This document shows, in pieces, positions 30,710-37,542 of a stretch of DNA of 37,542 bases (within the stretch, counting starts at the first letter, position 1; every line of letters begins with the position of its first letter). This DNA comes from Methylobacterium nodulans ORS 2060 (GTDB taxonomy: Bacteria > Pseudomonadota > Alphaproteobacteria > Rhizobiales > Beijerinckiaceae): NCBI RefSeq assembly GCF_000022085.1, contig NC_011895.1, positions 1-37,542 of the forward strand, read 5' to 3'. Made by a program: the position numbers and the translations under genes. The notes under the pieces were generated by a model. That model was not told where the DNA came from. It searched no databases and saw only the letters and a list, made by a program, of their open reading frames with translations.

Positions 30710-31144
30710 TTGGCTTGCCAGTACAATCGCCGCCGTCGCATTTACGACGCCCTCGAAATCCAGCCCTTCTGCCTGCCGCGGCCGCAGCATATCCAGAGCT
30801 TCGATCTCCTGGGCCTCCTGTCCGCGCCTATCATCTTTCAGGGACGCAGCGCGGAGCTTCGCTACTCCAATGTCAGGGAGGAGGGGTGGAAGAACAATTT
30901 CGCGTCGCAGCTTCTGAAGGAAACTGGAAAGACCGCCTATGGAGAAGCCTACATTGTGTTTGGACACAATTTGATGTATCGCCATGCGGCTAAGGACGAA
31001 CCCGATGAGATTTATCCGCTTCTTGCGGATATGCCTCTCAAGCATCAGGTGCTTGTACTGGAAGGTGATCTCCAAGCTACGCACTGGGCAGTATACACGT
31101 CTGATCAGAATGACGCTTTTCTTGTAAAGATGTACATTCCTTAG
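30710..31144 (+). CDS. Hypothetical protein with the Phe/Asp-Ala motif at its end, 144 aa
   Basis: TGAGGAC lies about 8 nt before TTG 30710; an upstream in-frame TTG at 30695 is less likely. It reads YNRRRRIYDALEIQPFCLPR, then a beta-rich part and an end WAVYTSDQNDAFLVKMYIP. That end resembles FRFKTESDALLYQMRW of the 11 kb paralogues and FYFETENDAFLFEM at 35361. GC is lower than average, which suggests transfer, possibly from a phage. Confidence 0.65.
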   Translation: MACQYNRRRRIYDALEIQPFCLPRPQHIQSFDLLGLLSAPIIFQGRSAELRYSNVREEGWKNNFASQLLKETGKTAYGEAYIVFGHNLMYRHAAKDEPDEIYPLLADMPLKHQVLVLEGDLQATHWAVYTSDQNDAFLVKMYIP

Positions 31145-31157
31145 GATTCATCACCAA

Positions 31158-31290
31158 TCAGCACCAGACTGAGATAATAATAGCGAGGGCGATGATTGAG
31201 GCGTTGCCGCAAGAGAGCTTGGCGTAATGGATCGCAATGCGGTGGAAACTCTTGAGGCGACAGAAGCTTGCCTCGATGGGCCAGCGCTTG
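31158..31290 (-). mobile_element. IS5-family transposase 3' remnant
   Basis: The frame reads INKRWPIEASFCRLKSFHRI, then AIHYAKLSCGNAS and IIALAIIISVW to TGA 31158-31160. The E-x-x-F-x-R-L-K-x-F-x-R-I-A-x-x-Y-x-K-L pattern is the conserved C-terminus of IS5-group DDE transposases, with the last catalytic Glu (PIEASF). About 80% of the transposase is missing, and no terminal repeat was identified. Confidence 0.7.
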
Positions 31291-31507
31291 TTGATCCGGC
31301 CAGCACTTTCGGAGCGTCTCCGGTCACATCACCCTCGCTACCGCCGATGACGATCGCAGGGTCTGCCATGTCCTCGGCGCGCTCCGCCGCCTGCATTTTC
31401 TCCTCCACGAGCTTCGCGCCCGATATGGGCTTGGCCAGGAAAGGTGGTGCCTGCTGGCAGGTTGCCTGCCTGTGGCAGCCGCCGAGATGGACTTCCGGAG
31501 GGCGCAT
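31291..31507 (-). pseudogene. 5' part of a gene cut by the IS5 remnant
   Basis: From ATG 31507 the frame reads PPFLAKPISGAKLVEEKMQA, then ERAEDMADPAIVIGGSEGDV with high GC3, up to KVLAG where the IS5 frame begins. It is also possible that the first part is a chance open frame. The product is not recognised. Confidence 0.4.
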
Positions 31508-31511
31508 CTGC

Positions 31512-32048
31512 TCATAGCGGGCATTTCTGGTTGGGGCGCAGGAACAGCAAGCCTTGCACCCTCGGGGTTTGTTGAGCCGCGAACAAGCGCGGCGGGACCG
31601 TCAGCCCAGTCAACTTCGAGTTCCGATAGCGCTCGTCGCTCGTCACCTCGGCGATTACCCAGGGTGGCAACGGCACGGTCTGGTCCTCGCGCTCAAGCTC
31701 AACCTCGGCCAGGATCAGCCCCGTCAAAGGACCGTCGAACACGTCGATGTCCCACAGCATACCCGCGTGCTCGACCCTGAAGCGGGTCTTCTCCAACCGG
31801 CGCGCATCAGGGAGGTCGCTGAACAGCCGATCGGCAGCCTCGGGGGCAATCTCCCGCTCGTACTCATGGCGTGCGGCACCTTGCTTCCGACCCTTCCACG
31901 TCAGAAACGCCCGCTCACCGATCCGGCGGACGCGGATCGTGTTCTCCTCGTCCGTGTGCAGGTAGCCTTGTAAAATGCGAACGCCGTCCCGGCAGTGGGT
32001 TAGCACGTCCGGGGTGGCGAGGAATTTGCGCTCGATTTCAAGGCGCAC
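31512..32048 (-). CDS. CYTH-domain protein (triphosphate tunnel enzyme)
   Basis: 178 aa. The signature EIERKFL (E-x-E-x-K) is at residues 4-10; ENTIRVRRIGERAFLTWKG and HEYEREI follow, then LWDIDVFDGPLTGLILAEVE, giving the alternating charged strands of a triphosphate tunnel. Such enzymes hydrolyse inorganic triphosphate or other triphosphates; a few are class IV adenylate cyclases. GTG 32048 is the start. The last about 35 residues exceed the family length and may be read-through caused by the nearby IS remnant. Divergent from the Nudix gene. Confidence 0.88.
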   Translation of the reverse strand: MRLEIERKFLATPDVLTHCRDGVRILQGYLHTDEENTIRVRRIGERAFLTWKGRKQGAARHEYEREIAPEAADRLFSDLPDARRLEKTRFRVEHAGMLWDIDVFDGPLTGLILAEVELEREDQTVPLPPWVIAEVTSDERYRNSKLTGLTVPPRLFAAQQTPRVQGLLFLRPNQKCPL

Positions 32049-32248
32049 GCAGCCTCCGGTCTCTCAATCGCAGCAGGAAGCTCTGCCCATCGACAATGTA
32101 CCGCCCCTGCCACGGTGGCGCAGGTAGGCGGTTCCCGGCTGCCGTCCAGAGCCAGCCCGTGGCATCAACCGGCAGTAGTCGCTGAGAACCACGCACACTA
32201 AGCTGAGTTGCTACGGTCCGCGGATGCATGGTCGAGCGTGCGTAGGCG

Positions 32249-32785
32249 ATGACGAAGAAGCAGTGGCGCGAACCGCGCCGTCAGGTAGCGGCGCTCCCGT
32301 TCCGGTTCGACATGGACGGCGAGCTTCAGGTTCTGCTGGTCACCTCGCGAGAGACGCGGCGCTGGGTGATCCCGAAAGGCTGGCCGATGCCGGGCCGTAA
32401 GGAGCACAAGGCGGCAGAGCGCGAGGCGTTCGAGGAGGCCGGGCTGAAGGGGCGGATCAATAAGACCGCGCTGGGCACCTACGAGTACGAGAAGCGCCTG
32501 AAGAGCGGCATGACCGTGACCTGCGAGGTCAAGGTGTTTCCGCTGCACGTGATCGAGCAGTGCAATCGCTGGCCTGAGCAGGGGCAGCGCGACCTACGCT
32601 GGATCGCACCAGACGAGGCAGCGGACCTTGTGCAGGAGGATGGTCTCAAGCTGCTGCTGCACGCTTTCGTGTCGGGCGAGTTCGACGAACCGGGCGGAAA
32701 CGCATCAGATCTCTCACTCCCTCGGCGCGTTCGAACCGCCTCTGTGGCGCATGACCCGGCTCCCCTCGTTGGCGAGACTCTGTAA
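32249..32785 (+). CDS. Nudix hydrolase, DIPP-like
   Basis: 178 aa. Core reads VAALPFRFDMDGELQVLLVT, then RRWVIPKGWPMPGRKEHKAA and the Nudix box helix AEREAFEEAGLKG with REx2EE metal residues. W-V-I-P-K-G-W-P is typical of the diphosphoinositol-polyphosphate / dinucleoside-polyphosphate subgroup. It removes phosphate from polyphosphorylated substrates. The C-terminal 35 residues are non-conserved. No strong ribosome site before ATG 32249. It is divergent from the CYTH gene, another polyphosphate enzyme. Confidence 0.9.
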   Translation: MTKKQWREPRRQVAALPFRFDMDGELQVLLVTSRETRRWVIPKGWPMPGRKEHKAAEREAFEEAGLKGRINKTALGTYEYEKRLKSGMTVTCEVKVFPLHVIEQCNRWPEQGQRDLRWIAPDEAADLVQEDGLKLLLHAFVSGEFDEPGGNASDLSLPRRVRTASVAHDPAPLVGETL

Positions 32786-32881
32786 GCGGTAATTTACTGA
32801 GGTGTGCGCGCCAAGTCCCGTCCTCGGCATGCCTGAGGGGCGCGGTCCCCGCGCCAGGAGATCCGTTCTCGCCTCGACGAG

Positions 32882-32989
32882 ATGCCATACCGAGTGCACT
32901 TGATCGGATCCGAGCACCTGATCTCGACCCAGGGCATCAAAGCGGACCAGTCCCTGCGCAGGTCGGGGTCGGTGACGACCTCGACCTAA
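32882..32989 (+). CDS. Possible 35-aa ORF
   Basis: ATG 32882 reads MPYRVHLIGSEHLISTQG then KADQSLRRSGSVTTST. Third positions are GC-rich, but there is no ribosome site. It lies in the 515-bp gap 32786-33301, which otherwise holds only the inverted repeat and AT-rich leader described below. Confidence 0.25.
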   Translation: MPYRVHLIGSEHLISTQGIKADQSLRRSGSVTTST

Positions 32990-33110
32990 GGAGGGACTGG
33001 TCGGCGGGCGAGGGGCAAGCCGCAGGCGAGAACCTCGGCCGGGGATCGATATCAGAGCAGTTCGTCTCGCTTCGCTCGACAGGAGCGCCGCTGCGCGCCG
33101 CCCCTGGGCG

Positions 33111-33183
33111 GTTTGATCGAAGGAGCCGTGCGACTGCGCCCTCGCCTGCGGCTCGGTGCTCGCCTTCGTTCCTTCGATCAAAC
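33111..33183. repeat. 73-bp inverted repeat with 14-bp perfect arms
   Basis: GTTTGATCGAAGGA (33111-33124) and TCCTTCGATCAAAC (33170-33183) enclose 45 bp that contain CTCGCCTGCGG; its complement CCGCAGGCGAG lies at about 33019-33029, so a second pairing is possible. It sits at the GC border just before the AT-rich leader of the helicase operon. Confidence 0.7.
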
Positions 33184-33199
33184 CCTTTCAGAACAGGTC

Positions 33200-33301
33200 G
33201 TCGGTCGATAAATGCGTCCGCAATAAATATAATAAATATATAGACTTAAGACATGCTGCGGACTTATTTTAAGAACATCAACAACAAGAACTTTCAATAA
33301 C
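33200..33301 (+). promoter_or_regulatory. AT-rich leader/promoter of the helicase operon
   Basis: AATAAATATAATAAATATATA and TTATTTTAAGAAC stand out from the GC-rich surroundings. GTCCGCA (about 33211) and TGCGGAC (about 33257) flank the AT tract as a 7-bp inverted repeat. The operon promoter should be here. There is no Shine-Dalgarno before ATG 33302. Confidence 0.45.
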
Positions 33302-34759
33302 ATGATTTCAATACGCTTACTAACTGGCATTCCAGGTTCCGGCAAGACAACAAAAATGCTTTCAGAAATGGCGGCGACTTCAGGTCGTTACGTCTTCGCG
33401 ACAAGCCGCATCGCCCTATTCGAAGAACGCGTTCGTGATCTTCGCCAGCAGGCTGAGCATTACCAAACCAACCCGACGATCAGGGTGCTTCATCACCAGA
33501 GTAGCGACCTATCGATCAATGCAAGCGTCGTCTCCGAGATTGAGGATGCTCCCCGCATCTACAAGGACCAGGAGCACATCGTTCTGTTCATCACTCACGA
33601 GGGGATGATGGCTGCGGACCTGGACGGTTTCGTGGGCTGGCACATCTATATCGACGAGAGCCCAGCCGCCGTAAGTTCAGCAGCGTTCAAGGTTCCAGCT
33701 ACGGCGACCTATCTCGATGCCGCCTACGATCTCGAACCAAGTTCGAAGAAGGGCTGGTTCAAAGTCGTCCCGAAGCCTTCTGCCCCCGACAAATCCGCGA
33801 TCATCAACGACGAGTTCCTGAGCGGGCTCGCAACGTTCCACAAGCGCGCACGCTCTTCGCAGGGCGTTTTCGTGAACGTCAGCAGTTGGACTAACGTCAT
33901 CGGGAGCCACAAGCCACTGCAATGGTGGTCTGCCTGGACGCCGGCCGAGCTTGGCGCGTTCGCCTCCGTGACGATCGCAGGATCGGGCTACCGGCATAGC
34001 ATCGGCTACAAGGCGACCCAGACGTGGTGTCCCGATCAAGTCGATTTCGTGTTCGAGGAGGTGAAATCACCCGCCCGTGCGCGTGCAAAAGTGCGAGTTC
34101 ATTTCCTCGCTCGGCACCGTGGATCAACGACCTTCTGGAAAGGGGCAGGACGAGCCTGTCTGGTGAAGGCCGCTCGATACTTAGCGACCATCCCGAATAT
34201 CGGGTACTGGGCTACGAACACGGACTTCGAATTGTCGTTCGAAGCGGCAGGACTGTCAGGTGAGAGGGTGTCGCCGCGCCAAGAGGGGACGAATACGCTC
34301 ATCCATCATACGTGCTGCGCGCTCATTTATTCGTCGAAAGCTGTTCCGTCAGACGGACCCATTCTTGAAGTTTTTGGCCTGAAGAAGAGCGACATCGAGC
34401 GCGCCCGAGAAGTCGAAGACATCGTTCAGTTCGTACTTCGTGGGGCGTTGCGCCGGCCCGACTTCGACGGCACCTACGAAGTGTATCTCTACGAAGAACA
34501 TCAGGCAAATATGCTGAAGACGTATCTTGAGCAGGAAGGGATCGCCGACGTCGAACTGGTAGCCGTGGATGAAGCCGGCATTCTGGACGTTCAGCGGCCC
34601 AAGTCGGGTCGCCCCAGGATCCAATTGGATGAAAGCAGCAAGGCTGAACGCGTCGAGCGTCGACGCGAGTCGGACAAGCGGCGGAAGCGACGGGAGCGAG
34701 CGGCCGAAAAGCAGAGGCGGCAGAAAAATGGGACGTATCGTGGGCGAGGCCGGCCGTGA
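33302..34759 (+). CDS. P-loop NTPase, helicase-like, phage/plasmid type
   Basis: 485 aa. Walker A GIPGSGKTT at residues 9-17, then SRIALFEERVRDL; a Walker-B-like IYIDES at 116-120. A late motif QFVLRGALRRPDFDGTYEVY resembles helicase motif VI (Q-x-x-x-R-G-A-L-R). The last 60 residues are very basic (ERVERRRESDKRRKRRERAA), probably for nucleic acid binding. Usual helicase motifs Ia-III are not clear, so helicase is inference. ATG 33302 follows an AT-rich leader without a Shine-Dalgarno. It is first in a run of six plus-strand genes and overlaps the next by 4 nt. Confidence 0.75.
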   Translation: MISIRLLTGIPGSGKTTKMLSEMAATSGRYVFATSRIALFEERVRDLRQQAEHYQTNPTIRVLHHQSSDLSINASVVSEIEDAPRIYKDQEHIVLFITHEGMMAADLDGFVGWHIYIDESPAAVSSAAFKVPATATYLDAAYDLEPSSKKGWFKVVPKPSAPDKSAIINDEFLSGLATFHKRARSSQGVFVNVSSWTNVIGSHKPLQWWSAWTPAELGAFASVTIAGSGYRHSIGYKATQTWCPDQVDFVFEEVKSPARARAKVRVHFLARHRGSTTFWKGAGRACLVKAARYLATIPNIGYWATNTDFELSFEAAGLSGERVSPRQEGTNTLIHHTCCALIYSSKAVPSDGPILEVFGLKKSDIERAREVEDIVQFVLRGALRRPDFDGTYEVYLYEEHQANMLKTYLEQEGIADVELVAVDEAGILDVQRPKSGRPRIQLDESSKAERVERRRESDKRRKRRERAAEKQRRQKNGTYRGRGRP

Positions 34760-34950
34760 GCAAAAAGCGGAACGCACCCACCTCTCGTGGAACAAACGCT
34801 TATCGCAGAAGCGTGTTGAACGGCCTCACTCCTATGGCTCGCCAGAACCGCTACGGTTGGAAGCCAGATCTCCGGGCTATCCTTGATGGTGAGCACCTTG
34901 GTTCCCGCTCCAAGCGGAAGAAGCAAAAGCGCGACCAATCAAAGAAATAG
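34756..34950 (+). CDS. Small basic protein, 64 aa
   Basis: Very Lys/Arg-rich (MSKKRNAPTSRG, then SRSKRKKQKRDQSKK) with a central RQNRYGWKPDLRAILDGEHL. GTG 34756 lies in the helicase stop (GTGA), so it is coupled to it. It may bind nucleic acid. A weak 5-bp hairpin followed by TTTTT lies at 34973-34991, after this gene. Confidence 0.65.
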   Translation: MSKKRNAPTSRGTNAYRRSVLNGLTPMARQNRYGWKPDLRAILDGEHLGSRSKRKKQKRDQSKK

Positions 34951-35028
34951 GCTGGTGTGTTGAGCATCAATGATGAGAACGGCTCATTTTTGTAATCGTG
35001 AATTGAAATTGTCAGGCGGAAAACAATT

Positions 35029-35364
35029 TTGAAAAAGCACAGTTGGATTGAAAAAACAGTATTTCATGACAGAGATACTGTTAACTACGTAATCAATAAA
35101 ATGAACATCGGATCGTGCGATGTTCACATCGCTTGCGATCTCACCGCGTTGGTGTACGACAACGCAACCGATTGGATGATCGATCGCATTGCGATCGATG
35201 CGACAAGCAAGCTTTGTTTTATTGAGATCGCACCGTACTTTCTGATATTCATGCCTGTATCAGCAGTTCTGCTAGAAGGTACGCGTGAGATCGCCTCTAT
35301 TGCAGCGACGAGCGTCGAGTTTCGGCATGAACATCACGCAGAAAGATTTCTGGAATGCTTATGA
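35029..35364 (+). CDS. Hypothetical protein, 111 aa
   Basis: Unrecognised. Mixed alpha/beta (CDVHIACDLTALVYDNATDW, LCFIEIAPYFLIFMPVSAVL) and the end FRHEHHAERFLECL. TTG 35029 is the only start; AGGCGG lies about 11 nt upstream. Lower GC than the genes downstream. Its stop overlaps the next start (ATGA). Confidence 0.65.
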   Translation: MKKHSWIEKTVFHDRDTVNYVINKMNIGSCDVHIACDLTALVYDNATDWMIDRIAIDATSKLCFIEIAPYFLIFMPVSAVLLEGTREIASIAATSVEFRHEHHAERFLECL

Positions 35365-35831
35365 AAGACCATTTAGGGCAGATCATCGGTCAAGATTGCA
35401 GCGAAGCGCGCGGACTACCATCGGGTTGTCTTGTGCGTCATCTGCATCTCGATAGCAGTGACGTCGTCGACATCGTGCGTAAGATCCGAATGCCGGGTCC
35501 TGGTAGATCGACTTACGGCGTTGTCGATTGCTCAGTACACTTCTACTTTGAAACGGAAAACGACGCGTTTCTGTTTGAGATGGGACTCGACAAGACGTCG
35601 TGTCGATCGCACTTGATCGTCGATCCGTGTGACGGTCGGACAGCGATCCCATTCCCTGGTCACCCGTATGTGCTCACCGTCGACTACAGCAGCGCGGTCG
35701 ACGTCCGGGCGGAGCGGGCCAGTCATGCGGGTGTCCCGCACGAGGTGAGCACGCTCGTGCGGTTTTCGGACGCCGCGGTTTCGGAGGCGTTCACGCGCGA
35801 GCGTCTCCAATGGGAGGCGGCGCAAGGATGA
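35361..35831 (+). CDS. Hypothetical protein with the Phe/Asp-Ala motif, 156 aa
   Basis: An N-terminal domain has VRHLHLDSSDVVDIVRKIRM and VHFYFETENDAFLFEMGLD; the latter resembles FRFKTESDALLYQM of the 11 kb paralogues. The C-terminal half (YVLTVDYSSAVDVRAERASH, EVSTLVRFSDAAVSEAFTRE) may be a second copy of the same fold, since RFSDAAVSEAF is at the equivalent place. ATG 35361 sits in the previous stop (ATGA); ATG 35355 is an alternative. Function unknown. Confidence 0.7.
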   Translation: MKDHLGQIIGQDCSEARGLPSGCLVRHLHLDSSDVVDIVRKIRMPGPGRSTYGVVDCSVHFYFETENDAFLFEMGLDKTSCRSHLIVDPCDGRTAIPFPGHPYVLTVDYSSAVDVRAERASHAGVPHEVSTLVRFSDAAVSEAFTRERLQWEAAQG

Positions 35832-36274
35832 TCATGCAGTACATCGATCTTGATCCATATTCGATCTACACGATCGCCTACGATGTGCATCGCTTCCATG
35901 GTAGACCTGATCTAGAAGTGCCGCTCGAAGACATGCGCTTAGATGATGAGTTATTCGAGATCTCGTATTTCTTTGCATCGTTCGCACAGGCGTTGGCGTT
36001 CCAATGGGATCTGGATCCGAGGCATACATCAGAGATTGTCGAATGCTCAGAGCATCCTAGATGTCACGACATCAACGGTTCGTCGGACCTCAGCGGCCTC
36101 CCGTACATCGTGAAGGTCCGGTACAATCCGTACATCGTAGAGGGCGGTTTCCCAGAAATTCGGGCCGCCGCACCTGCCCCGTCGCGCATGTGGACCGAGG
36201 TCGAGTTCGCCTCGCCGGAGATTTTCGACCGCTTCGAGCAGGCACGGGCGGTTCACGTAGCGGCTTCGCCGTGA
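35828..36274 (+). CDS. Hypothetical protein, 148 aa, related to its upstream neighbour
   Basis: Reads YIDLDPYSIYTIAYDVHRFH, then LFEISYFFASFAQALAFQWD, LPYIVKVRYNPYIVEGGFPE, and TEVEFASPEIFDRFEQARA. The order of segments (F-x-F-x-x-x-x-x-A-x-x-F, then PYxVxVxY, then VxFxxxxxxxxF) parallels the upstream protein, so they look like diverged duplicates. ATG 35828 overlaps the previous stop (ATGA), and AAGG and GGAGG lie upstream. Confidence 0.7.
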   Translation: MIMQYIDLDPYSIYTIAYDVHRFHGRPDLEVPLEDMRLDDELFEISYFFASFAQALAFQWDLDPRHTSEIVECSEHPRCHDINGSSDLSGLPYIVKVRYNPYIVEGGFPEIRAAAPAPSRMWTEVEFASPEIFDRFEQARAVHVAASP

Positions 36275-36915
36275 CGGTATTCGCCTCATGCGGCAGTCGG
36301 TGGCACGGACGGTACAGGTGCAGGCGCATCGACTGTCGCCGCTGTGTCGAGGTTCGCCGGACGATCATCCGCGCACGATCGCTGCCGCGAGACGCCCGTG
36401 GGATCCTCTTCTCCATCGTCCTCGCGACAACCGATCGGCCGGGCGATCTGCCGGGACTGGTGAAGGCCAGCCGGCACGCTCTACCGAATAGGGTGGCGTG
36501 GGCTCGCCGAGACGGATCGTGGTGGCTCGCTGCCGGGCTCTGGGCATGGGTCGGTGTGGCGGTGCTCGACGGCAACGAGGCGATCGTTGCGGACGCGAAT
36601 GAGGTCGAGCGGATTGAGGCGGTGGCCGGCTCGTCCAACGGGCGGCTGCTCGCGGTACTGCTCTACGGCGTCGTGACGTCCCGGTCGGCGCTTGTCGACG
36701 CAGGAGGCGTCCCGATGATGCTCGAACGGGGACGCGCATGGTCCGGCCCTGGGCGCGTCGAGGTGCGGGAGCCCGTCGACCGCGCTGATCTACCCGACCT
36801 CGTCGCCGACACACTCGCGCGTGCGTGGGGAAGGCTCGCAGACCAGGACGTCGCCAACGCCCTTGCCGGCCGCGGATGGCAGTCGCTCCGCGTCGTCGTT
36901 AATGCAACGCGCTGA
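36271..36915 (+). CDS. Cys-rich (possible zinc-binding) hypothetical protein, 214 aa
   Basis: GTG 36271 overlaps the previous stop (GTGA). The N-terminus has Cys7, Cys17, Cys22 and Cys25 in a basic setting (YRCRRIDCRRCVEVRR), a possible zinc site. The body is alpha/beta (ILFSIVLATTDRPGDLPGLV, WWLAAGLWAWVGVAVLDGNE, LLAVLLYGVVTSRSALVD). The Cys/Arg pattern faintly recalls zinc fingers of phage replication proteins, but no replication motif is present. Last gene of the operon; a hairpin follows at 36924. Confidence 0.75.
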   Translation: MTVFASCGSRWHGRYRCRRIDCRRCVEVRRTIIRARSLPRDARGILFSIVLATTDRPGDLPGLVKASRHALPNRVAWARRDGSWWLAAGLWAWVGVAVLDGNEAIVADANEVERIEAVAGSSNGRLLAVLLYGVVTSRSALVDAGGVPMMLERGRAWSGPGRVEVREPVDRADLPDLVADTLARAWGRLADQDVANALAGRGWQSLRVVVNATR

Positions 36916-36923
36916 ACGTGAGT

Positions 36924-36940
36924 GGAAAAATCGTTTTTCC
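36924..36940 (+). terminator. Hairpin GGAAAAA-TCG-TTTTTCC after the operon
   Basis: A 7-bp stem with a 3-nt loop and its T-run inside the 3' arm, 9 bp after the stop at 36915. A similar hairpin, GGAAAC-GGAT-GTTTCC preceded by the same GAGT, lies at 37402-37417 on the other side of the next gene. Confidence 0.45.
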
Positions 36941-37383
36941 TATGTCGGTTTCCTGCTAAGTTGGGCGCGAAGTTCGGCTTGCCGTTCGGAAGAACGTTGT
37001 CTCTCTTTGCTGATTTTGTCCTGAACGTTCTGCTTCCTTGTAGCTTCTTTGCGTGCCTGCTTAGGCGTCATGGGCGGAATGCCGCCTGACTGGGGAGCGA
37101 CCGGAGCTTTCGGCTTGGTCGGACCCTGCGGCTTGACCTCGGCAAGAAGGTCTTCTCCGTGATCTACTTCGTGTAATCTCTCATCAAGGCCACCGACAAG
37201 CCGCGGCAATTGGTATCCATAACCGACGATACGATGTGTTCGATTTGTGGTCCGGTTGGTTCTTGGGTCGTAGTACCCGAGTACACGATGTCGGTAGTCT
37301 GTGATCGTATGAACCCCGCGGGCGTCCACCGTCACGTAGGCAACGACGCGGTGATTGGCCGTAGTAAGTGCAGTTTTCTTCAT
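36940..37383 (-). CDS. Beta-repeat protein with basic helical tail, 147 aa
   Basis: The N-terminal half has repeats of D-x-R/x-G/H-x-V-x-G/T-Y-x (NHRVVAYVTVDARGVHTITD, YRHRVLGYYDPRTNRT, THRIVGYGYQLP), like the 66-aa protein at 4986-5186. The C-terminal half is Pro/Lys-rich then helical and basic (RKEATRKQNVQDKISKERQR). ATG 37383 has no strong ribosome site. Convergent with the helicase operon. The mix suggests a DNA- or surface-binding protein; function unknown. Confidence 0.75.
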   Translation of the reverse strand: MKKTALTTANHRVVAYVTVDARGVHTITDYRHRVLGYYDPRTNRTTNRTHRIVGYGYQLPRLVGGLDERLHEVDHGEDLLAEVKPQGPTKPKAPVAPQSGGIPPMTPKQARKEATRKQNVQDKISKERQRSSERQAELRAQLSRKPT

Positions 37384-37446
37384 GCGGGTATTTAGGCGAG
37401 TGGAAACGGATGTTTCCGCGGACGTTATCCGGCATCAGATTTCCTT

Positions 37447-37542
37447 TTACGACAGCATCCGGCTGATCGCCGCCGTGGAGGCTTGCCCGTTTCACGCATC
37501 CACCCTGCCGCGGAGAGTTTCGCGCTGACCTCTTGAAGAGTT
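37447..37542 (-). pseudogene. 3' end of a second serine recombinase, frameshifted, cut by the window edge
   Basis: The frame from the window edge reads TLQEVSAKLSAAGWMRETGK, matching SLRKISARLAEEGWLSEVGK of the recombinase at 17446. The rest (STAAISRMLS, then TAA at 37447-37449) continues in a shifted frame, because a few bases after GKP are missing. Same strand as the intact copy. Whether the part outside the window is intact is unknown. Confidence 0.7.

Noticed and set aside
31227..31517. 96-aa plus-strand frame opposite the IS5 remnant
   Set aside because: Ser/Ala-rich shadow without start signals.

Overview
The window looks like a plasmid or other accessory replicon of a Methylobacterium-type alphaproteobacterium. 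The reasons are high GC with strong GC3 bias in the conserved genes, a MucR/Ros regulator, a HisKA_2 (HWE-type) histidine kinase, an intracellular PHB depolymerase, many short coiled-coil proteins of the kind common in this group, and a plasmid maintenance block (ParA, two ribbon-helix-helix proteins, iterons, a helix-turn-helix replication-type protein). The organism is inferred from protein resemblance recalled from memory; no search was run. No rRNA, tRNA or CRISPR array was seen.

Layout. 1-5.9 kb: intracellular PHB depolymerase, several small hypothetical genes, a chimeric transporter pseudogene and a frameshifted small gene. 6.0-9.5 kb: two sensor kinases (PAS-PAS-HisKA-REC hybrid; membrane HisKA_2 kinase). 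9.6-13.3 kb: small genes on both strands, including three tandem paralogues that share a C-terminal motif. 13.5-14.9 kb: a GSU2403-type nucleotidyltransferase-fold gene flanked by 30-bp palindromes. 15-17.3 kb: gene remnants and a Crp/FNR regulator. 17.3-20.4 kb: serine recombinase, NiCoT nickel/cobalt permease with a truncated nikR, and a zinc-finger-less MucR. 20.7-23 kb: small genes, two of them broken by one in-frame stop each, and a secreted repeat protein. 23.2-25.1 kb: VapBC toxin-antitoxin, a relic second copy of the nucleotidyltransferase leader, and a DHDPS-family aldolase. 25.5-29 kb: replication/partition block with a candidate antisense RNA and repeats. 29.2-32.8 kb: hypothetical genes, an IS5-family remnant, and a divergent CYTH/Nudix pair. 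33.2-36.9 kb: an AT-rich leader followed by a tightly overlapping phage-like operon (P-loop helicase-like protein, basic protein, three novel proteins, a Cys-rich protein). The right end holds a beta-repeat protein and a decayed second serine recombinase.

How the parts fit. ParA plus ribbon-helix-helix partners and upstream repeats match type Ib plasmid partition. VapBC probably adds segregational stability. The NiCoT permease has lost its NikR. At least nine broken genes, one IS remnant and several duplicated leaders show repeated recombination. The strongest candidates for undescribed biology are the five fixed-length palindromes around the nucleotidyltransferase, the family of short proteins with a shared Phe/Asp-Ala motif that occurs in three separate clusters, and the overlapping helicase operon.
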